DNA of 15,000 nucleotides from Actinidia chinensis (GCA_009663005.1 VIGQ01000009.1:142501-157500), one strand, 5' to 3'. Counted from the first letter of the stretch, positions 1 to 9,648 are shown. Translations and numbers: made by a program. The notes: a model not told the origin generated them from the letters alone.

Positions 1-229
1 CTCAGCTTTCTTATTTTTTTTGCAATGTACAAAAGGCCTCCTTGTTAAAAAGATTAACCTATTTATCCTCGGATCCAAACACCAAAGACCCTTTCATTGA
101 TCCCCACAAACAAAAGCTATTTTTCATTCAATCCCCACATACCATAATTTTAAAGAACCCCCATCAATCACTCAACACATCATCCCACATCTCTTGCAAT
201 CCAAAACTGGGGTGATAAACGAACCTCAC
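1..229. other. AT-rich non-coding DNA
   Basis: No coding signature, RNA gene or repeat end is visible. The stretch holds C-rich patches such as repeated 'atccccaca' words around 100-145, but these do not form a regular array. Confidence 0.5.
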
Positions 230-269
230 TACTCAAACTTAGCTCTTGTTCGGGCTCGGTTAAAAAACC

Positions 270-590
270 TTATTTGAGATTGGTTTGTTACTTAAACAAA
301 TCAAACTTAAAACATATTTTTTAAGCTTGCATGTTAAGCTTTCAAAATAAGTTTAAACACTCTACTACTTGGCTCAATAAGATTGTAATATTTAAAAAAT
401 TCAAGCTATTCGAGTTCCACTCGATTAAAGCTCGTTTGAGATCGGTTCACTTGATAAACAAGTCAAACTCAAATATATTCCTAAATCTCGTTAAGTTTTC
501 AAACCAAATTTAAGAATTATATTGTTCAACTCGTTCGGCTCATTTCTCATAACATTGGAGAAAAAAGAGAGTGAAAAAATTAAAGAAAAA
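270..590. repeat. imperfect tandem duplication, period about 162 bp
   Basis: The segment beginning 'ttatttgagattggttt' near 270 recurs as 'tcgtttgagatcggttc' near 432. In both copies it is followed by an '(a/g)taaacaa(a/g)tcaaact' word, an AT-rich core, and 'gttaag(c/t)tttcaaa'. Flanking words such as 'gctcgttcgg' and 'ctcgttcggctcatt' resemble a dispersed plant repeat rich in 'ctcg' and 'ggctcg' words, which I recall only in general terms. A 60-codon open frame here is a by-product of AT-rich sequence and is not a gene. Confidence 0.55.
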
Positions 591-689
591 AAAGATAAAT
601 ATAAAATAATTTTTCTAATTTTTAAAAAAAAATTAACCTAGTGTCACATGACAGTACATTTACTTAGTATATCATATAGATAATTGGCA

Positions 690-1135
690 ACATATTTTTT
701 TTTCGCCAATTTTTTGAAAACCCACCGTTCACTAATTTAGGACCCGCCAAAAGAAAAAAATCTTAGTGACAATTATTGTTTGTCATCCAATATAATAAAA
801 AATGGCGCCTTTTCATATGAATGTAAAAGGCGACAAAACCAATTTGTAGCCTAAAAGTTTACCTTTAGCGAGAAAAGTTTTTGTCATTGAAATTTGGCTT
901 GCAAGGAAAAACAAATTTTCGTCACCTTTTGTAAGTGATTTTTTTTAATTTTTCTGACAAAATTAAAATTTTTTCACCAATTAATTTCAAATAGTGACAA
1001 AAATGTATTTTCTCGTGAAATATTAATTTTTAGTTGTACATTGGGAGACAAAACGTGTATTTCTTCGCAAATCACATATGATTAGAGACGAATTAATATT
1101 TCGTCTTTGAGTTTTGTCACAATAGACCAAGTTTG
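690..1135. repeat. array of CACTA-like subterminal motifs (degenerate TE end)
   Basis: Short words of the type gcgacaaaa, agtgacaaaa, ttttgtcac and tttcgtc occur many times in both orientations, for example near 765, 828, 885, 915, 955, 995, 1048, 1085 and 1120. Clustered inverted copies of a roughly 10-bp 'cgacaaaa' word are typical of the subterminal regions of plant CACTA (En/Spm) transposons and their non-autonomous derivatives. I do not find a CACTA terminus or a clear 3-bp target duplication, so this may be an internal or eroded remnant. Confidence 0.45.
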
Positions 1136-1492
1136 TTGCAGTATATTATCACCATATGATATACATGTGTAGATATATTTGCGTGTATGTATATATATAA
1201 ACGCATATATACAGAAAACTATAAAAAACATAATGTACGTTTTTACTTCATTCTTTCAAAAATAAAGTGTTAAAGTGTTAAATTACATTATCAGTCATTA
1301 TTCGTTAACAAACAACTCCAATAGGGAAGGTAATTAGAATTTCAAAAACTATAAAGTGCGTTTCCATATTTGTCAAAAACTTCTTGGGAGGTCGGTACGA
1401 TTTACGCATTTTTTCTCACTCCAAATCACGAAGGTACCACTTGAATTTGTTCCTCTCTTAACGTGTCATGTGATATTTTCTTTCATTTGTTG
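1136..1492. other. AT-rich spacer, no feature seen
   Basis: Contains alternating TA and TG tracts (about 1,160-1,215), a doubled 'aaagtgtt' near 1,265 and otherwise unstructured AT-rich sequence. A short open frame starting near 1,356 has no recognisable protein content. Confidence 0.4.
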
Positions 1493-1576
1493 CCCACCAA
1501 TTTCATGTATAAATATTAGATTGGATGGAACAGAGATTTGCAACTTCGAGGTGGGGGGGGGAGTTTGAAAGGACAT

Positions 1577-2120
1577 CGTTGGGAAAAATTATGACAAATA
1601 TAGAATTCTCAAAAATAATTTTCATTGATAGAAAATGTATACAAGTAAAACTAAATTTACAATTATAAAACAGAAAATAAGAATGAGATACAAATAGAAT
1701 TATTAGTCAAGTCCTGCAAACGCAGTCTTCTTAAGAAAGATTCGCTGTCTACCAAGGGTATTGTAGATTTCACCGGCGTCTTTCTCCCAAGATAAAACGG
1801 TTAGACCGCGTACGTCAGAATACCACTGAGGTAAGCCTTGGCGAACTGAACCTACGTCTGTCTCTCTCTCTCTAAATCGAAAAATCAGAACTATGAAAAC
1901 TGTGTAAACTCTAATTTTTTTTATTAATCAAAAGTCCAGGCTCTCTTTTATATGAGAAGGAAAGACTAGAATCATTTTTTCTTAGTAAACTATGAAAATG
2001 AAGAATTATTTTCCTAGTTAGACTGTGAAAGGAGTAGTTCATCTTCAAAGGAGTTTTCCTAATTGACCTCTATAAGTGAGAGGTCTATCAATGCCCAACA
2101 TCATTCATACCAAAATTTCA
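1577..2120 (-). mobile_element. solo LTR, probably Ty1/copia-like
   Basis: The 544-bp segment interrupts repeat R1 and is absent from R2. Read on the minus strand it begins TGAAATTTTGG and contains TGTTGGGC, and it ends in CCCAACG where an LTR would normally end in CA. The direct-repeat candidate is ACAAT to the right (2,121-2,125) and ACAT to the left (1,573-1,576), one base short. On the minus strand it carries a TATAAAAG box and an AATAAA-like word, as expected of an LTR. No internal retrotransposon domain is attached, hence solo LTR. The superfamily is inferred from size and end sequence only. Confidence 0.6.
1945..1952 (-). promoter_or_regulatory. TATA box within the solo LTR
   Basis: The minus strand reads TATAAAAG inside the context catATAAAAGAGAGCC, a good match to an LTR U3 TATA box. 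Position and orientation agree with the LTR called around it. Activity is unknown. Confidence 0.5.
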
Positions 2121-2164
2121 ACAATCATGTATAGCTCAAATCCGGTGGCAATGTTGAACAATAG

Positions 2165-2548
2165 TCACCTGAAGTACCAGTAGTAGTAGTCGTAGATGTT
2201 CCTCCTCCTCCCCTTGTGGATGCCGAGCTGCAGGCTGAACCAATAGTACTTATATATGTTCCTCCTCGTCCTCGACACAACCTAGAATTGCCGATGATAG
2301 TCTTAGCCTTCTGCTTGACATCAGCAATTGACATTGCCATCCAATTCATCCCAAAACGGAAACAATATCCTCTCACCTTCCACTTGATGTGCCTGATGAT
2401 GATCTTCACATTGGCTTCCATCGTCGTCGCCAAATATGTGCACCAAAACTACCCAAATGGAGCTCGAGTGCTCGAGAACGTTGGAGTCGGGACTACATCT
2501 TTCCGAAGAGTACATTGGGAAATTACACTAACATCTTCTATCAGCTAA
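2165..2548 (+). pseudogene. exon fragment of an unrecognised membrane-type protein (copy 1)
   Basis: The plus-strand frame runs from a stop at 2,162 to about 2,548. Its translation has a proline-rich start (about residues 1-20, with PEVPVVVV and DVPPPP), then two hydrophobic stretches (LPMIVLAFCLTSAIDIAI, and about 20 residues after YPLTFH), then HQNYPNGARVLENVGV. The second copy at 3,920-4,275 keeps short pieces of the same translation in shifting frames (DVPPPPL, LELPM, AIDIAI, LTFHL, HQNYPNG), which argues that this is the ancestral coding strand. There is no ATG at the start, and the 3' side runs into a MITE. I do not recognise the family. An antisense 102-codon frame over the same DNA is probably a shadow. 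Confidence 0.45.
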
Positions 2549-2989
2549 CATTATTTGACTCAATGGTAGATGTACTATAATACCCCTATCTTACTGTTAA
2601 ATATTTGAGAGAATAAGAGAGAGAAAATAGCCACCACCTCCCACGTTCCAACTACCTCCACATTCCATTGGATTCAATGGTAATGAAGGTGGATTCAAGT
2701 GGCATAATGGAGGTTGTGGTGGCGATGGGTTTCAAGGGTGGTAGAAGTAAGATTCAAGTAGACTGGTGAAGGTTTTTTAGAGAGACGAGCAATGGCAGAG
2801 TAAGGGCAAAATAAGTATTTAGTTAGATTTTTTGCTAACATTAACAATTTATGATAGGTCAATTGTTGGTTAACTAAATATTTGACTAAATTGTTCCATA
2901 AAATCAGAAAGCAAGAGAATGCAGTGTGATTTTAAACAATAAATGGGGTGTCAAGTGTGGGAATTCAGGGGGTGTTAGTAAATTTTACC
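2517..2989. mobile_element. MITE-like element with terminal inverted repeats
   Basis: The left end reads GGGAAATTACACTAACATC and the reverse complement of the right end reads GGTAAAATTTACTAACACCC, giving an imperfect terminal inverted repeat of about 19 bp around a 473-bp element. It lies exactly where repeat copies R1 and R2 stop matching, consistent with insertion into or next to R1. The interior has GGTGG-rich and CCACC-rich patches (about 2,625-2,745) and no coding potential. No convincing target-site duplication was found. Confidence 0.55.
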
Positions 2990-3095
2990 TCAAAAAAAGT
3001 TAAGCCATGGGCTTCTCATTTTTTCTTTTTTTAGCGATGGTGCATTTGATCCATTTGATCCATTTCTGGTAATTGTAATATCTCCTTCCTCGACC

Positions 3096-3100
<5 letters not shown>

Positions 3101-3138
<38 letters not shown>

Positions 3139-3140
3139 AC
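3101..3140. repeat. (TC)n microsatellite
   Basis: A perfect 32-bp TC run is followed by the interrupted tail 'tcactctcac'. It produces an RERERE low-complexity translation on the minus strand, which is not a gene. Confidence 0.9.
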
Positions 3141-3210
3141 TATCTGCTACAGAGAACACAACTGCTAAAGCCAAATCTCCTGTCAATTTCATATTTTGAA
3201 ACAAAACATC

Positions 3211-3810
3211 CATCCCTCAATGAAAGAATCCTCCAGTACACCCAAAAGTGCCCCCTTTACAAATCCAAATATCACCACCCTCAACGGAATGGCACTAAAT
3301 GCGTTTCTTGTACACCATTCAGTAGAAGTAAATTTTTTGTCTGGCCCTCGGTCGGCACCACAATAGTTTATAAGCGCCCTAATGTAGTTGCAAGTTGGAG
3401 GTCACAGGTGTAGGTTTCAAACCGTCTCACACGGAATTGTCACCACCGTTAGCAAACTATACAATTATGGGACGTTGAATGTAAAGAATCAACTCTATTA
3501 TCTATAAAAAAAATCATATCGAGTGTAATATTCTTTCACTATTGTTTTATAAATTAATAAATAACTATAACACACATAATTATACTAATTTATCTTGATA
3601 TAAATTAATAATAATAATAATATGCATTATATGAACATGATTTTTTATAATATTAAAATTTTCAATAACGTCACTTTCATTGCCAACAACTATAAGATCC
3701 AAAGGTCTCTAAAAGTTATTTTGGTGTCAAAACGTACCCTTCCCGTGGCGAAGTCAATTTAGGAGCGAAGTTTAGTGGCAGTTTCCTTAACATAAACGTC
3801 CCTTTTCGGT
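3211..3810. other. non-coding spacer with possible SINE-like relic
   Basis: The sequence 'gttggaggtcacaggtgtaggtttcaaacc' (3,395-3,422) ends in a word resembling a degenerate pol III B box (GGTTCGAATCC type), with an AT-rich tail downstream. This is compatible with an eroded tRNA-derived SINE, but no clear A box or target duplication was found. From 3,475 to 3,660 the DNA is very AT-rich with a short (aat)n run near 3,607-3,622. Confidence 0.3.
3536..3602 (+). repeat. short dispersed repeat, partner at 6,022-6,085
   Basis: About 65 bp here ('taataaataac', 'cacataattatacta', 'tttatcttgatata') resembles 6,022-6,085 in the same order ('taataaataat', 'cacagaattatacta', 'tttatcttgacata'). Both lie in AT-rich DNA and could be relics of one AT-rich MITE family. 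Low complexity makes chance similarity possible. Confidence 0.4.
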
Positions 3811-4285
3811 CCCACCAATCCGTGCATAAATATTAGATTGGATGGAGCAGAGATTTGCAAACATTCGAGGTGAGTTGAAAGGACAAGCATGTGTTGCCAC
3901 AGCCGCCTGCAGATGTTGAAACAACAGCCGCATGAAATACCCATGCAGTAGTCTTAGATGTTCCTCCTCCTCCACTTGTGCGATACCGAGCTGCCAGCCT
4001 GAACCAGAAGTACTTAAAGATGGTCTTCCTCGCCTCGACACAACCTAGAATTGCCGATGCTAGTCTTAAGGCCTTCTGATGACAGCCGCAATTGACATTG
4101 CCATCAAATCCGTCCAAAAACCGGAAACAGTATCCCTCTCACCTTCCACTTGGTGTGCACTGTGTGGTCTTCGCATTGGCTTCCATTGTTCGTCCGCCAA
4201 ATACTGCACCAAAACTACCCAAACGGGAGCGCGCATGCTCGAGAACTTTGGAGTAAGTACTCTTCGGGGATACATCTTTCTTTTT
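3811..4285. repeat. direct repeat copy R2 (partner of R1)
   Basis: The uninterrupted version of the repeat at 1,493-1,575 plus 2,121-2,510. Long shared words include 'taaatattagattggatgga', 'acacaacctagaattgccga', 'aattgacattgccatc', 'ctcaccttccactt' and 'accaaaactacccaaa'. R2 keeps GTGAGT at 3,870-3,875 and GTAAGT near 4,253, which look like splice donors and are altered in R1. Confidence 0.75.
3920..4275 (+). pseudogene. exon fragment of an unrecognised membrane-type protein (copy 2)
   Basis: Homologous to the plus-strand frame of copy 1 but broken by several single-base indels. DVPPPPLV, LELPM, AIDIAI, LTFHL and HQNYPNG occur in different frames, with in-frame stops between them. The right end keeps GARMLENFGV followed by GTAAGT, suggesting the original exon stopped there at a splice donor. 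Function is unknown. Confidence 0.45.
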
Positions 4286-4289
4286 TGCC

Positions 4290-5300
4290 ATCACAATGTC
4301 GTTCGATCTGGCTCATCTCACCTCCGGCTCATATATGCCTTTCATTACTAGCCATTCTGGCCTGACAAGTACCTCCATATCTCTGTTCTCTTAGAAACCA
4401 GAGTATTGTGATTCAGGACAAACTGGCACATAATTATTGCAAAATGGGTTTGTAGATTAAAATACTTCCTTCAATTTAGTCCACTAGATCGGATAGTTTC
4501 ATTTTGATATTATGTTGATTTTAGTTTAGAGTTTTGTAGGTATTATGTTATGGGGACAATATAGGAGAGGAGTTCCCATTTAAAATATTTCAGGCTTCAG
4601 AGGTCTGAACATGTTTACTCTTCATTTTCAGCTCAGGTCACGCTGATTAAGACAAAATTAAGTCCATTGATTCCAAAAGCAATATAACTATTGTAAATAG
4701 TGATTGCTGGCGGCCATATTGGAATGGAAGAAATGGATTAAATACGAAAAAACATCACCTAAACTATACACATTGTATCTATTAATTCTAAAGTCAATTC
4801 GCTTGGTTGCAACTATAATATTACAATCATAAATAAATCTGAAAGATTCTAAAAAAAACATAAAAAGTACATTTCAAGTTTCTAAAATTAAAAGTTATCA
4901 TCCTTCATGGCTTTTTGGTATTACACCCGGTTACTACACCTAAAAAAAGGTAAATTATAACTAAAAAGATTTAAAAAAATTATTAAACCGGATCTACGGA
5001 CTAATATGAATAATCCACATATTTAGACTTGAGATAATTGTATTAGGGACATTATATTGAATATTTAAATATTTTCACAAAAAAAAAAATTATTTGTTCT
5101 TATCAAAGTATTAGAGTATTGATGGTGTATTAAATAAAAAATAAAAATCAGGAACTTTTTTAAATTAAGAGGAAAAATTAAAAGATAGCCCTTTGTAACT
5201 AGAAAATAACGAATAGTGCCTAAATAAAAAAAAAGTTCAGGAAAACACGAAGTAGATGCAATAATAGTTCAGGACGAAATAAGAAAAATCTGAAATAATT
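4290..5300. other. AT-rich non-coding stretch
   Basis: No coding signal, RNA gene or clear repeat boundary. There are A-rich runs throughout. A short patch of GC-rich sequence near 4,700-4,720 is isolated. Confidence 0.5.
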
Positions 5301-5306
5301 TAAAGG

Positions 5307-5350
5307 AAAAAAAAAAAAAAAAAAATGATAAAAACCCATAAAAACCCATA
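5307..5350. repeat. poly(A) tract and two copies of a 10-bp unit
   Basis: Nineteen consecutive A residues (5,307-5,325) are followed shortly by aaaacccata repeated twice (5,331-5,350). The poly(A) might mark the 3' end of a retroposed sequence lying to the left, but I recognise no body for it. Confidence 0.6.
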
Positions 5351-6230
5351 AACAAACAGGGCTTGGAAAATTCAAGGAACAAATCGCACTGCAACAATTG
5401 CACAGGTTGTTCAAGAGGAACTATATGATGAAGGATTAAATATAATCGAATAACGTTTTTGCCCCAAGTTATTACTTTAACTTTTAAAAGAACCTTAGTT
5501 ACGAGGGCAATTTTGAAATATATGGTTTGATTTTCCATGACATCAACATAAAAACGTTTCCCTTAAGTCTTCCATTGGATTTGCACATGACTCGGCAAGG
5601 GGTGTTTCTATATAAATAGGTATTAGTTTTAATATATGTATCCAACTTAATATAATTTTGAAATATATGAATTTTTTTACATATTTATTAAAATATGTAT
5701 GCCAGAATTAAATATAATTGGCACCTAAAATAGTCTTAACTAAATGCGAGGGTGTTCTGTTTTTTATCCAAATTGCCAAGGTGTGTTCTAATTTTTACCA
5801 ACACAATTATATTTTTGACAAATAAGTATATATTTCGGTTTGGACCTGATTTCTCTGCGGTCCAAAAATAGATCGCCACCAGTGTTATAAGTCCAAATAT
5901 TTTAGTCTCTTTTTGACTCTAATTTTGATAATTCAAATTATACCAATTGTAAATTTTGTCGTTAAAGATCAGTATTGTAAAAAAATAATGTTGATTGGAT
6001 CACAATCAATATCCGTTGCTACTGTTTATAACTTAATAAATAATTTTTACACAGAATTATACTATTTATCTTGACATATCGATTATTAATTTCAATTAGT
6101 GATATGTATCAAATTACATAATTTCAGTATTAAGTTACCAAATTATAAAGTATTATAATTGATTTAAATTAACAAAACAAGCCAGAAAAAGGTCTAAAAT
6201 ACTATGCCACTAGTACAATCCATTGTTGAC
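5351..6230. other. AT-rich non-coding stretch
   Basis: No gene or RNA seen. The only structure is the short dispersed repeat at 6,022-6,085 shared with 3,536-3,602. The rest is low-complexity AT-rich sequence. Confidence 0.5.
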
Positions 6231-7039
6231 CTCAGAGAAATCGGTCCTTTTCTTCTTATATAGCCTATGCCGCTGCTATGTTGGGCAAAACAATGATACA
6301 TATGCGTTTGCACTTGAGTTTATTGTGGTCAAAAAACCACTTCCAATGGTGTGGAAGGTAGATTAGAAACTCTTTGGTAGATACATTTCCGGCAAAGTAA
6401 GTAATTATTAGGTTTTTGAAAAGTTAAGTGGTTTCGTGAGTTAATTAGTTGATACTTGCGTCGATATTGAGTTAAAAAAAAAAAGTTGGTTTCCTTGGAG
6501 AATTGAAGATGTAATAAGAGGAGAGAAGCGGGACATGTTGTTTCTTTCAATTGCCATCTGTGTTGCAATTGCCCTCAGCCTCGTTGCCCCTTAAACTATT
6601 ATATCGATATTATAAACATTGGGGAGATTAATTCGCTTTCTGAAAAAATATAAGCTTTGCCATAGACTAAGTATAAGTCTAAATACACGCATAATTAATG
6701 GTTTAATTAGTGAGAAACTACCCCCTTCCAATTAAATGATAGAATATTATGTGTTAAATGATTACGTTGATTAAGAAACCCCGTTCGTTGAATTAAGAGG
6801 CTAAGAAGGAGACAAGACAAATTAATGGTGTTGTTCGTTGTAGCTAAAAATCATTGTAATTATTTTTGGTAAAAAAATTGTCAGTGTGCTTCAAGTTTAG
6901 AAATGACTTGGAAAAAAATCTACACCAAACGGCGGTTCGAAAAAAATCCACTATAATTTTTTGGATATTGCCAATAAAGTAGTGGGCAATGCTTAAAATT
7001 GATGGGTCCCAGGCCCATTGCACTACAGAGCATTTGCTG
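6231..7039. other. non-coding stretch downstream of the UGT relic
   Basis: Mostly featureless. A short plus-strand frame at 6,534-6,593 encodes a 19-residue hydrophobic peptide (MLFLSIAICVAIALSLVAP) that resembles a membrane anchor or signal segment but stops at once, so it is at most a relic. 6,920-7,039 could include the 3' untranslated region of the minus-strand UGT relic. Confidence 0.4.
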
Positions 7040-7254
7040 GTTCAGGAGGGAAGCCCATGAAAGCTTCTTCACTAACTCATCCAGATTATTGCCGAGCTTC
7101 CATCCTTTAATGCGCTTTCGAGGTCGCATCACGTGCTCCATGACTCGTCTCTCCCATGACTTGCACACACCCACGCGACTCGGCCAATAACAGAGCCAAC
7201 TCGGCTGATGGGAATTCGTACCCGGAGTCCCCATCTTCAAAAAATCGAACGGCA

Positions 7255-7427
7255 CGCACAAGCTGGTCAACCAACAAGTTTTGACATATAAAACTGGTCC
7301 GCCCCAAGCGGCCACGTAAGCATCATCACCCCCTGCCGGTCCCTCCAACACGATTCACCCGCAGTGAGTCCAAAAAGCCCCACGGGTGGTGCCTCAGAAT
7401 CACGACTGAGGGCCCATCCCGTACTTA
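7255..7427 (-). other. degenerate PSPG (UDP-sugar binding) box of the UGT relic
   Basis: The plant secondary product glycosyltransferase box binds the UDP-sugar. Here it opens with GWALS (family usual GWAPQ), passes through THCG*I.LEG where the W of HCGW is a TGA stop (plus-strand TCA, 7,355-7,357), and closes with LTWPLGADQF (about 7,282-7,318). At least two frame changes occur inside it. The final D-Q pair that normally contacts the sugar is preserved in sequence. Confidence 0.8.
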
Positions 7428-8478
7428 CAAATCCCCTTTATTCCACCACACGACTTCCAAATTTTTTGAGATCAACTGATAGCACTTCCAGATGCCTTTA
7501 TCGGACCCCTTTCCTACCCAAAATAAAATTTACCCCACTACGCCCTAAGGCATCTTGTAGTACCTCACTGGTTGATTGGTGAGGTCCACGACGTTCCCGA
7601 AACACACGTACATACGGAACCCCATTTCCCTTGAATCGAGCCAGCTATCAAACCTCCTGGGTCGCGGACGTCGGAACTGGACCCACCACGATTCGTGGAG
7701 ACCATTGCCGATCATCAATTTCATCCACGGGCAATAAGGGCCCAACAGTCCAAACCCGATCATGGCCCATCTCTTTCTTCACATGTCAAGGTAAACTCGC
7801 TCCAACTCGGTAAGTAACGAGTTGAACACAGAGGCTCCAAACTTTTATGATTGGCCAAAAAGCTGCTGAAGAATTCCCCAATAGGGTCTCATGCCGTGTA
7901 GCCATATAGTGCGTTTGTAATCTGCCAGCAGGGGTTATTTCGGGACACTTCGGAAGTTTTAGAAAGAGGAAGAAAGTAAGAAAGTAGAATTATTTCCGTC
8001 ATCGGATTCATCCCCGGGTAGGTCGCGCCACGGCATTGGAGCCAGTCGACGCGGCCGAAAGCACACTTGACCAGAAGACGAACGTGGCACGCCGCGATCG
8101 GAAGCGAGTGTTGGGTCCAGCCAAGCAAGAGACGATCCGATGGCCACGGGAGGCGAAGGTGAGCTCGAACCACTGGGCGATGGGGATCGGAGAGTGTGCT
8201 CCGGGCGCGCATGTAAACGATGGGCCTGAATATTGTGAAGTGGGAACCTCTGGCGGAGAGTGAGAACCGAGTTGGATGGAAGTGGGAGCGAAAGCATTTG
8301 AGGAGTGGATCGAGAATAGAGGAGATGGGTGGGGTACCAATACGGTGACGGTGAGTCCTTTTTTTCGGGTAAAGAAACTGGTGCGGGTGAGTGAGAAAAA
8401 ATTTTTTTTTTTTTTTCCAAGGATGGGTTATTAATATGCCCGGCGCAGGGCAAGGGAAAGGACGAGGATATGCGCGCC

Positions 8479-8502
8479 GTTTGCCGTTGCCGTTGCCGTT
8501 GT
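8479..8502. repeat. hexanucleotide (TTGCCG)n microsatellite in the UGT N-terminus
   Basis: Three to four copies of ttgccg lie just inside the UGT start codon and translate on the minus strand to an RQRQRQRQ tract. This tract sits before the conserved FPLPCAGH segment and lengthens the N-terminus beyond what is usual in the family. Confidence 0.75.
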
Positions 8503-8516
8503 CGGAGGTTGGACAT

Positions 8517-8997
8517 GGCTTGGAAAAAACGGTTTGTGAATAAACAATCTGGTGGATACCGGGAGAGAATAGATGGAAGAGATTTTAAGGACGTGAGGAT
8601 TCAAGTGGACGTTTACTATGTTGAATTTGAAGTTTCGAGGTTATTCTTATGATCGTCATGGATGACGCCTGTGTTACCAGCGGTTTGGAAAAAAGATTCA
8701 ATGCTTACCGCATTTCCAATAGCTCATTAAATACTTTTTTTCCTCACTTTTAGCCTTCAATAATTTCTTAACTAACAAATTTTATTTTTGTTGGTCGTTC
8801 GTGAGCTTTAACCATTCAAAAGTGTGCCAGACACTTTTAACACCAAATTATTACAAAATCTGGACCCAACTTTTTAATAGGCCTTGGCCTTATCATTTTT
8901 TAAAAAAAAAACTAATAATAAATTATGGCTTAGTCATGGAAATATATATTTACATTTAATTAGTAAATATTTAACAAAACAATAAGAGCATCACTAG
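8517..8997. other. upstream region of the UGT relic, no clear promoter
   Basis: This would hold the promoter and 5' leader of the minus-strand UGT. It is AT-rich beyond about 8,690, and no unambiguous TATA box at a suitable distance was identified. No other gene is visible. Confidence 0.4.
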
Positions 8998-9612
8998 TAT
9001 AATTATCAAGAACCGAATCGGATATTGAATCGGTATCTCAAAGCACTGGGTTCAACGGTTGATGGTTCAACCACGGTTCACACGGTCTTATAATTAATAA
9101 ATAATAAAATATATTTTTAGATTTTAATGAAAAATAATTTTGTTTTTTACCCATCAACGAATATATAGGTAGTTAAAAGGTGATTATAAAAAAATATTAA
9201 AAGTATCAAAATATTACAGGGAATATTACGTAATTACCACTCATTCTAATAATTTTTAAATACTCTAAAAAAAAATTGGCCAAAAATAGTTTAAATTATT
9301 ATATTCTACGTGGAATAATAATAATAGTAAAATAATTCTAGTAAGAAAAAAAAATTTAAAAAATTAAAAAATTTAAAAGTTAATCAAAAAATTTTGAGGC
9401 AAATTGACAAAAATTTAATTTAATAATTATAAAAAATTGGTCTGTTCAACCGGTTAAAAAAATCACGTCGATTACGATAAAAAATCGGCAGGTTTCAACC
9501 GGGTTAATCCGAGTGCATTTCCGGTAAAAATAGTTATACCGAACCGATTCAGTACCCGATTCCCGATTAAACCTGTTGAATCGGCCGATTCAGTCAGGTT
9601 CTGATAACTATG
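8998..9612. mobile_element. inverted-repeat element with GGTTCAACC-rich ends
   Basis: The left end reads TATAATTATCAAGAACCGAA and the reverse complement of the right end reads GCATAGTTATCAGAACCTGA, an imperfect terminal inverted repeat. Subterminal words gggttcaac and ggttcaacc (9,048-9,080) are mirrored by gttcaaccgg and ttcaaccggg (9,445-9,510). CCGATTC-type words occur near both ends. The middle (about 9,090-9,430) is AT-rich and non-coding. This is a non-autonomous DNA transposon or MITE about 615 bp long. No target-site duplication was found, so the superfamily is open. Confidence 0.55.
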
Positions 9613-9648
9613 CCTTAACCTATGATATAGTCTGTGTTTGTAAATATA

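Larger units (their letters stand above)
1493..2510. repeat. direct repeat copy R1 (partner R2 at 3,811-4,285), split by an LTR
   Basis: 1,493-1,575 matches 3,811-3,890 ('cccaccaat', 'taaatattagattggatgga', 'cagagatttgcaa', 'gttgaaaggaca'). 2,121-2,510 matches 3,891-4,285. In R2 the two parts are contiguous, so 1,577-2,120 is a later insertion into R1. R1 has a run of eight Gs at about 1,553-1,560 where R2 reads GTGAGT, a consensus splice donor. Similarity ends just after 'acatcttt' in both copies, where R1 meets a MITE. Confidence 0.75.
7040..8516 (-). pseudogene. UDP-glycosyltransferase pseudogene (family 1, UGT89-like)
   Basis: UGTs move a sugar from a UDP-sugar to small molecules such as flavonoids, in the cytosol. 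Pieces of one occur in collinear order on the minus strand but in changing frames. The start is ATG at 8,516, then FPLPCAGH (about 8,430-8,460, compare the FP.PAQGH motif), GLTVTVLV (8,335-8,362), LLLGWTQH (8,107-8,131), VWTVGPLLPVDE (7,720-7,755), SWLDSRE, YVCFG (about 7,590-7,640), LGRSGVNFI (about 7,515-7,545), the PSPG box (7,255-7,427), LLVDQL and AVRF (7,240-7,275), and NLDELVKKLS (7,060-7,095). The span of about 1.48 kb matches an intronless UGT of 460-490 residues. WTVGPLL, YVCFG, RSGV.FI and the LLVDQL context recall UGT89, from memory only. Many single-base frameshifts, an A/T run at 8,395-8,417 and a stop in HCGW show it is broken. It is markedly more GC-rich than its surroundings. 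Confidence 0.85.

Noticed and set aside
2125..2433. 102-codon minus-strand frame with Thr/Gly-rich tail
   Set aside because: The plus-strand translation has better protein character and is supported by short shared peptides in the second copy, so the antisense frame is most likely a shadow.
3031..3213. Minus-strand frame with an RERERE tract
   Set aside because: It is the translation of the (TC)n microsatellite at 3,101-3,132.
3395..3424. A tRNA gene suggested by a B-box-like word
   Set aside because: No A box at the correct distance, no acceptor stem and no cloverleaf could be drawn. At most it is a SINE relic.
5331..5350. aaaacccata repeats as interstitial telomeric sequence
   Set aside because: Plant telomere repeats are AAACCCT. 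Only two copies of a different 10-bp unit are present.
7959..8516. 185-codon open frame on the minus strand as an intact gene or transit-peptide protein
   Set aside because: Its S- and P-rich look comes from out-of-frame reading of a UGT. Conserved UGT words occur in order across all three frames, so this frame is a piece of a broken UGT that happens to lack stops.
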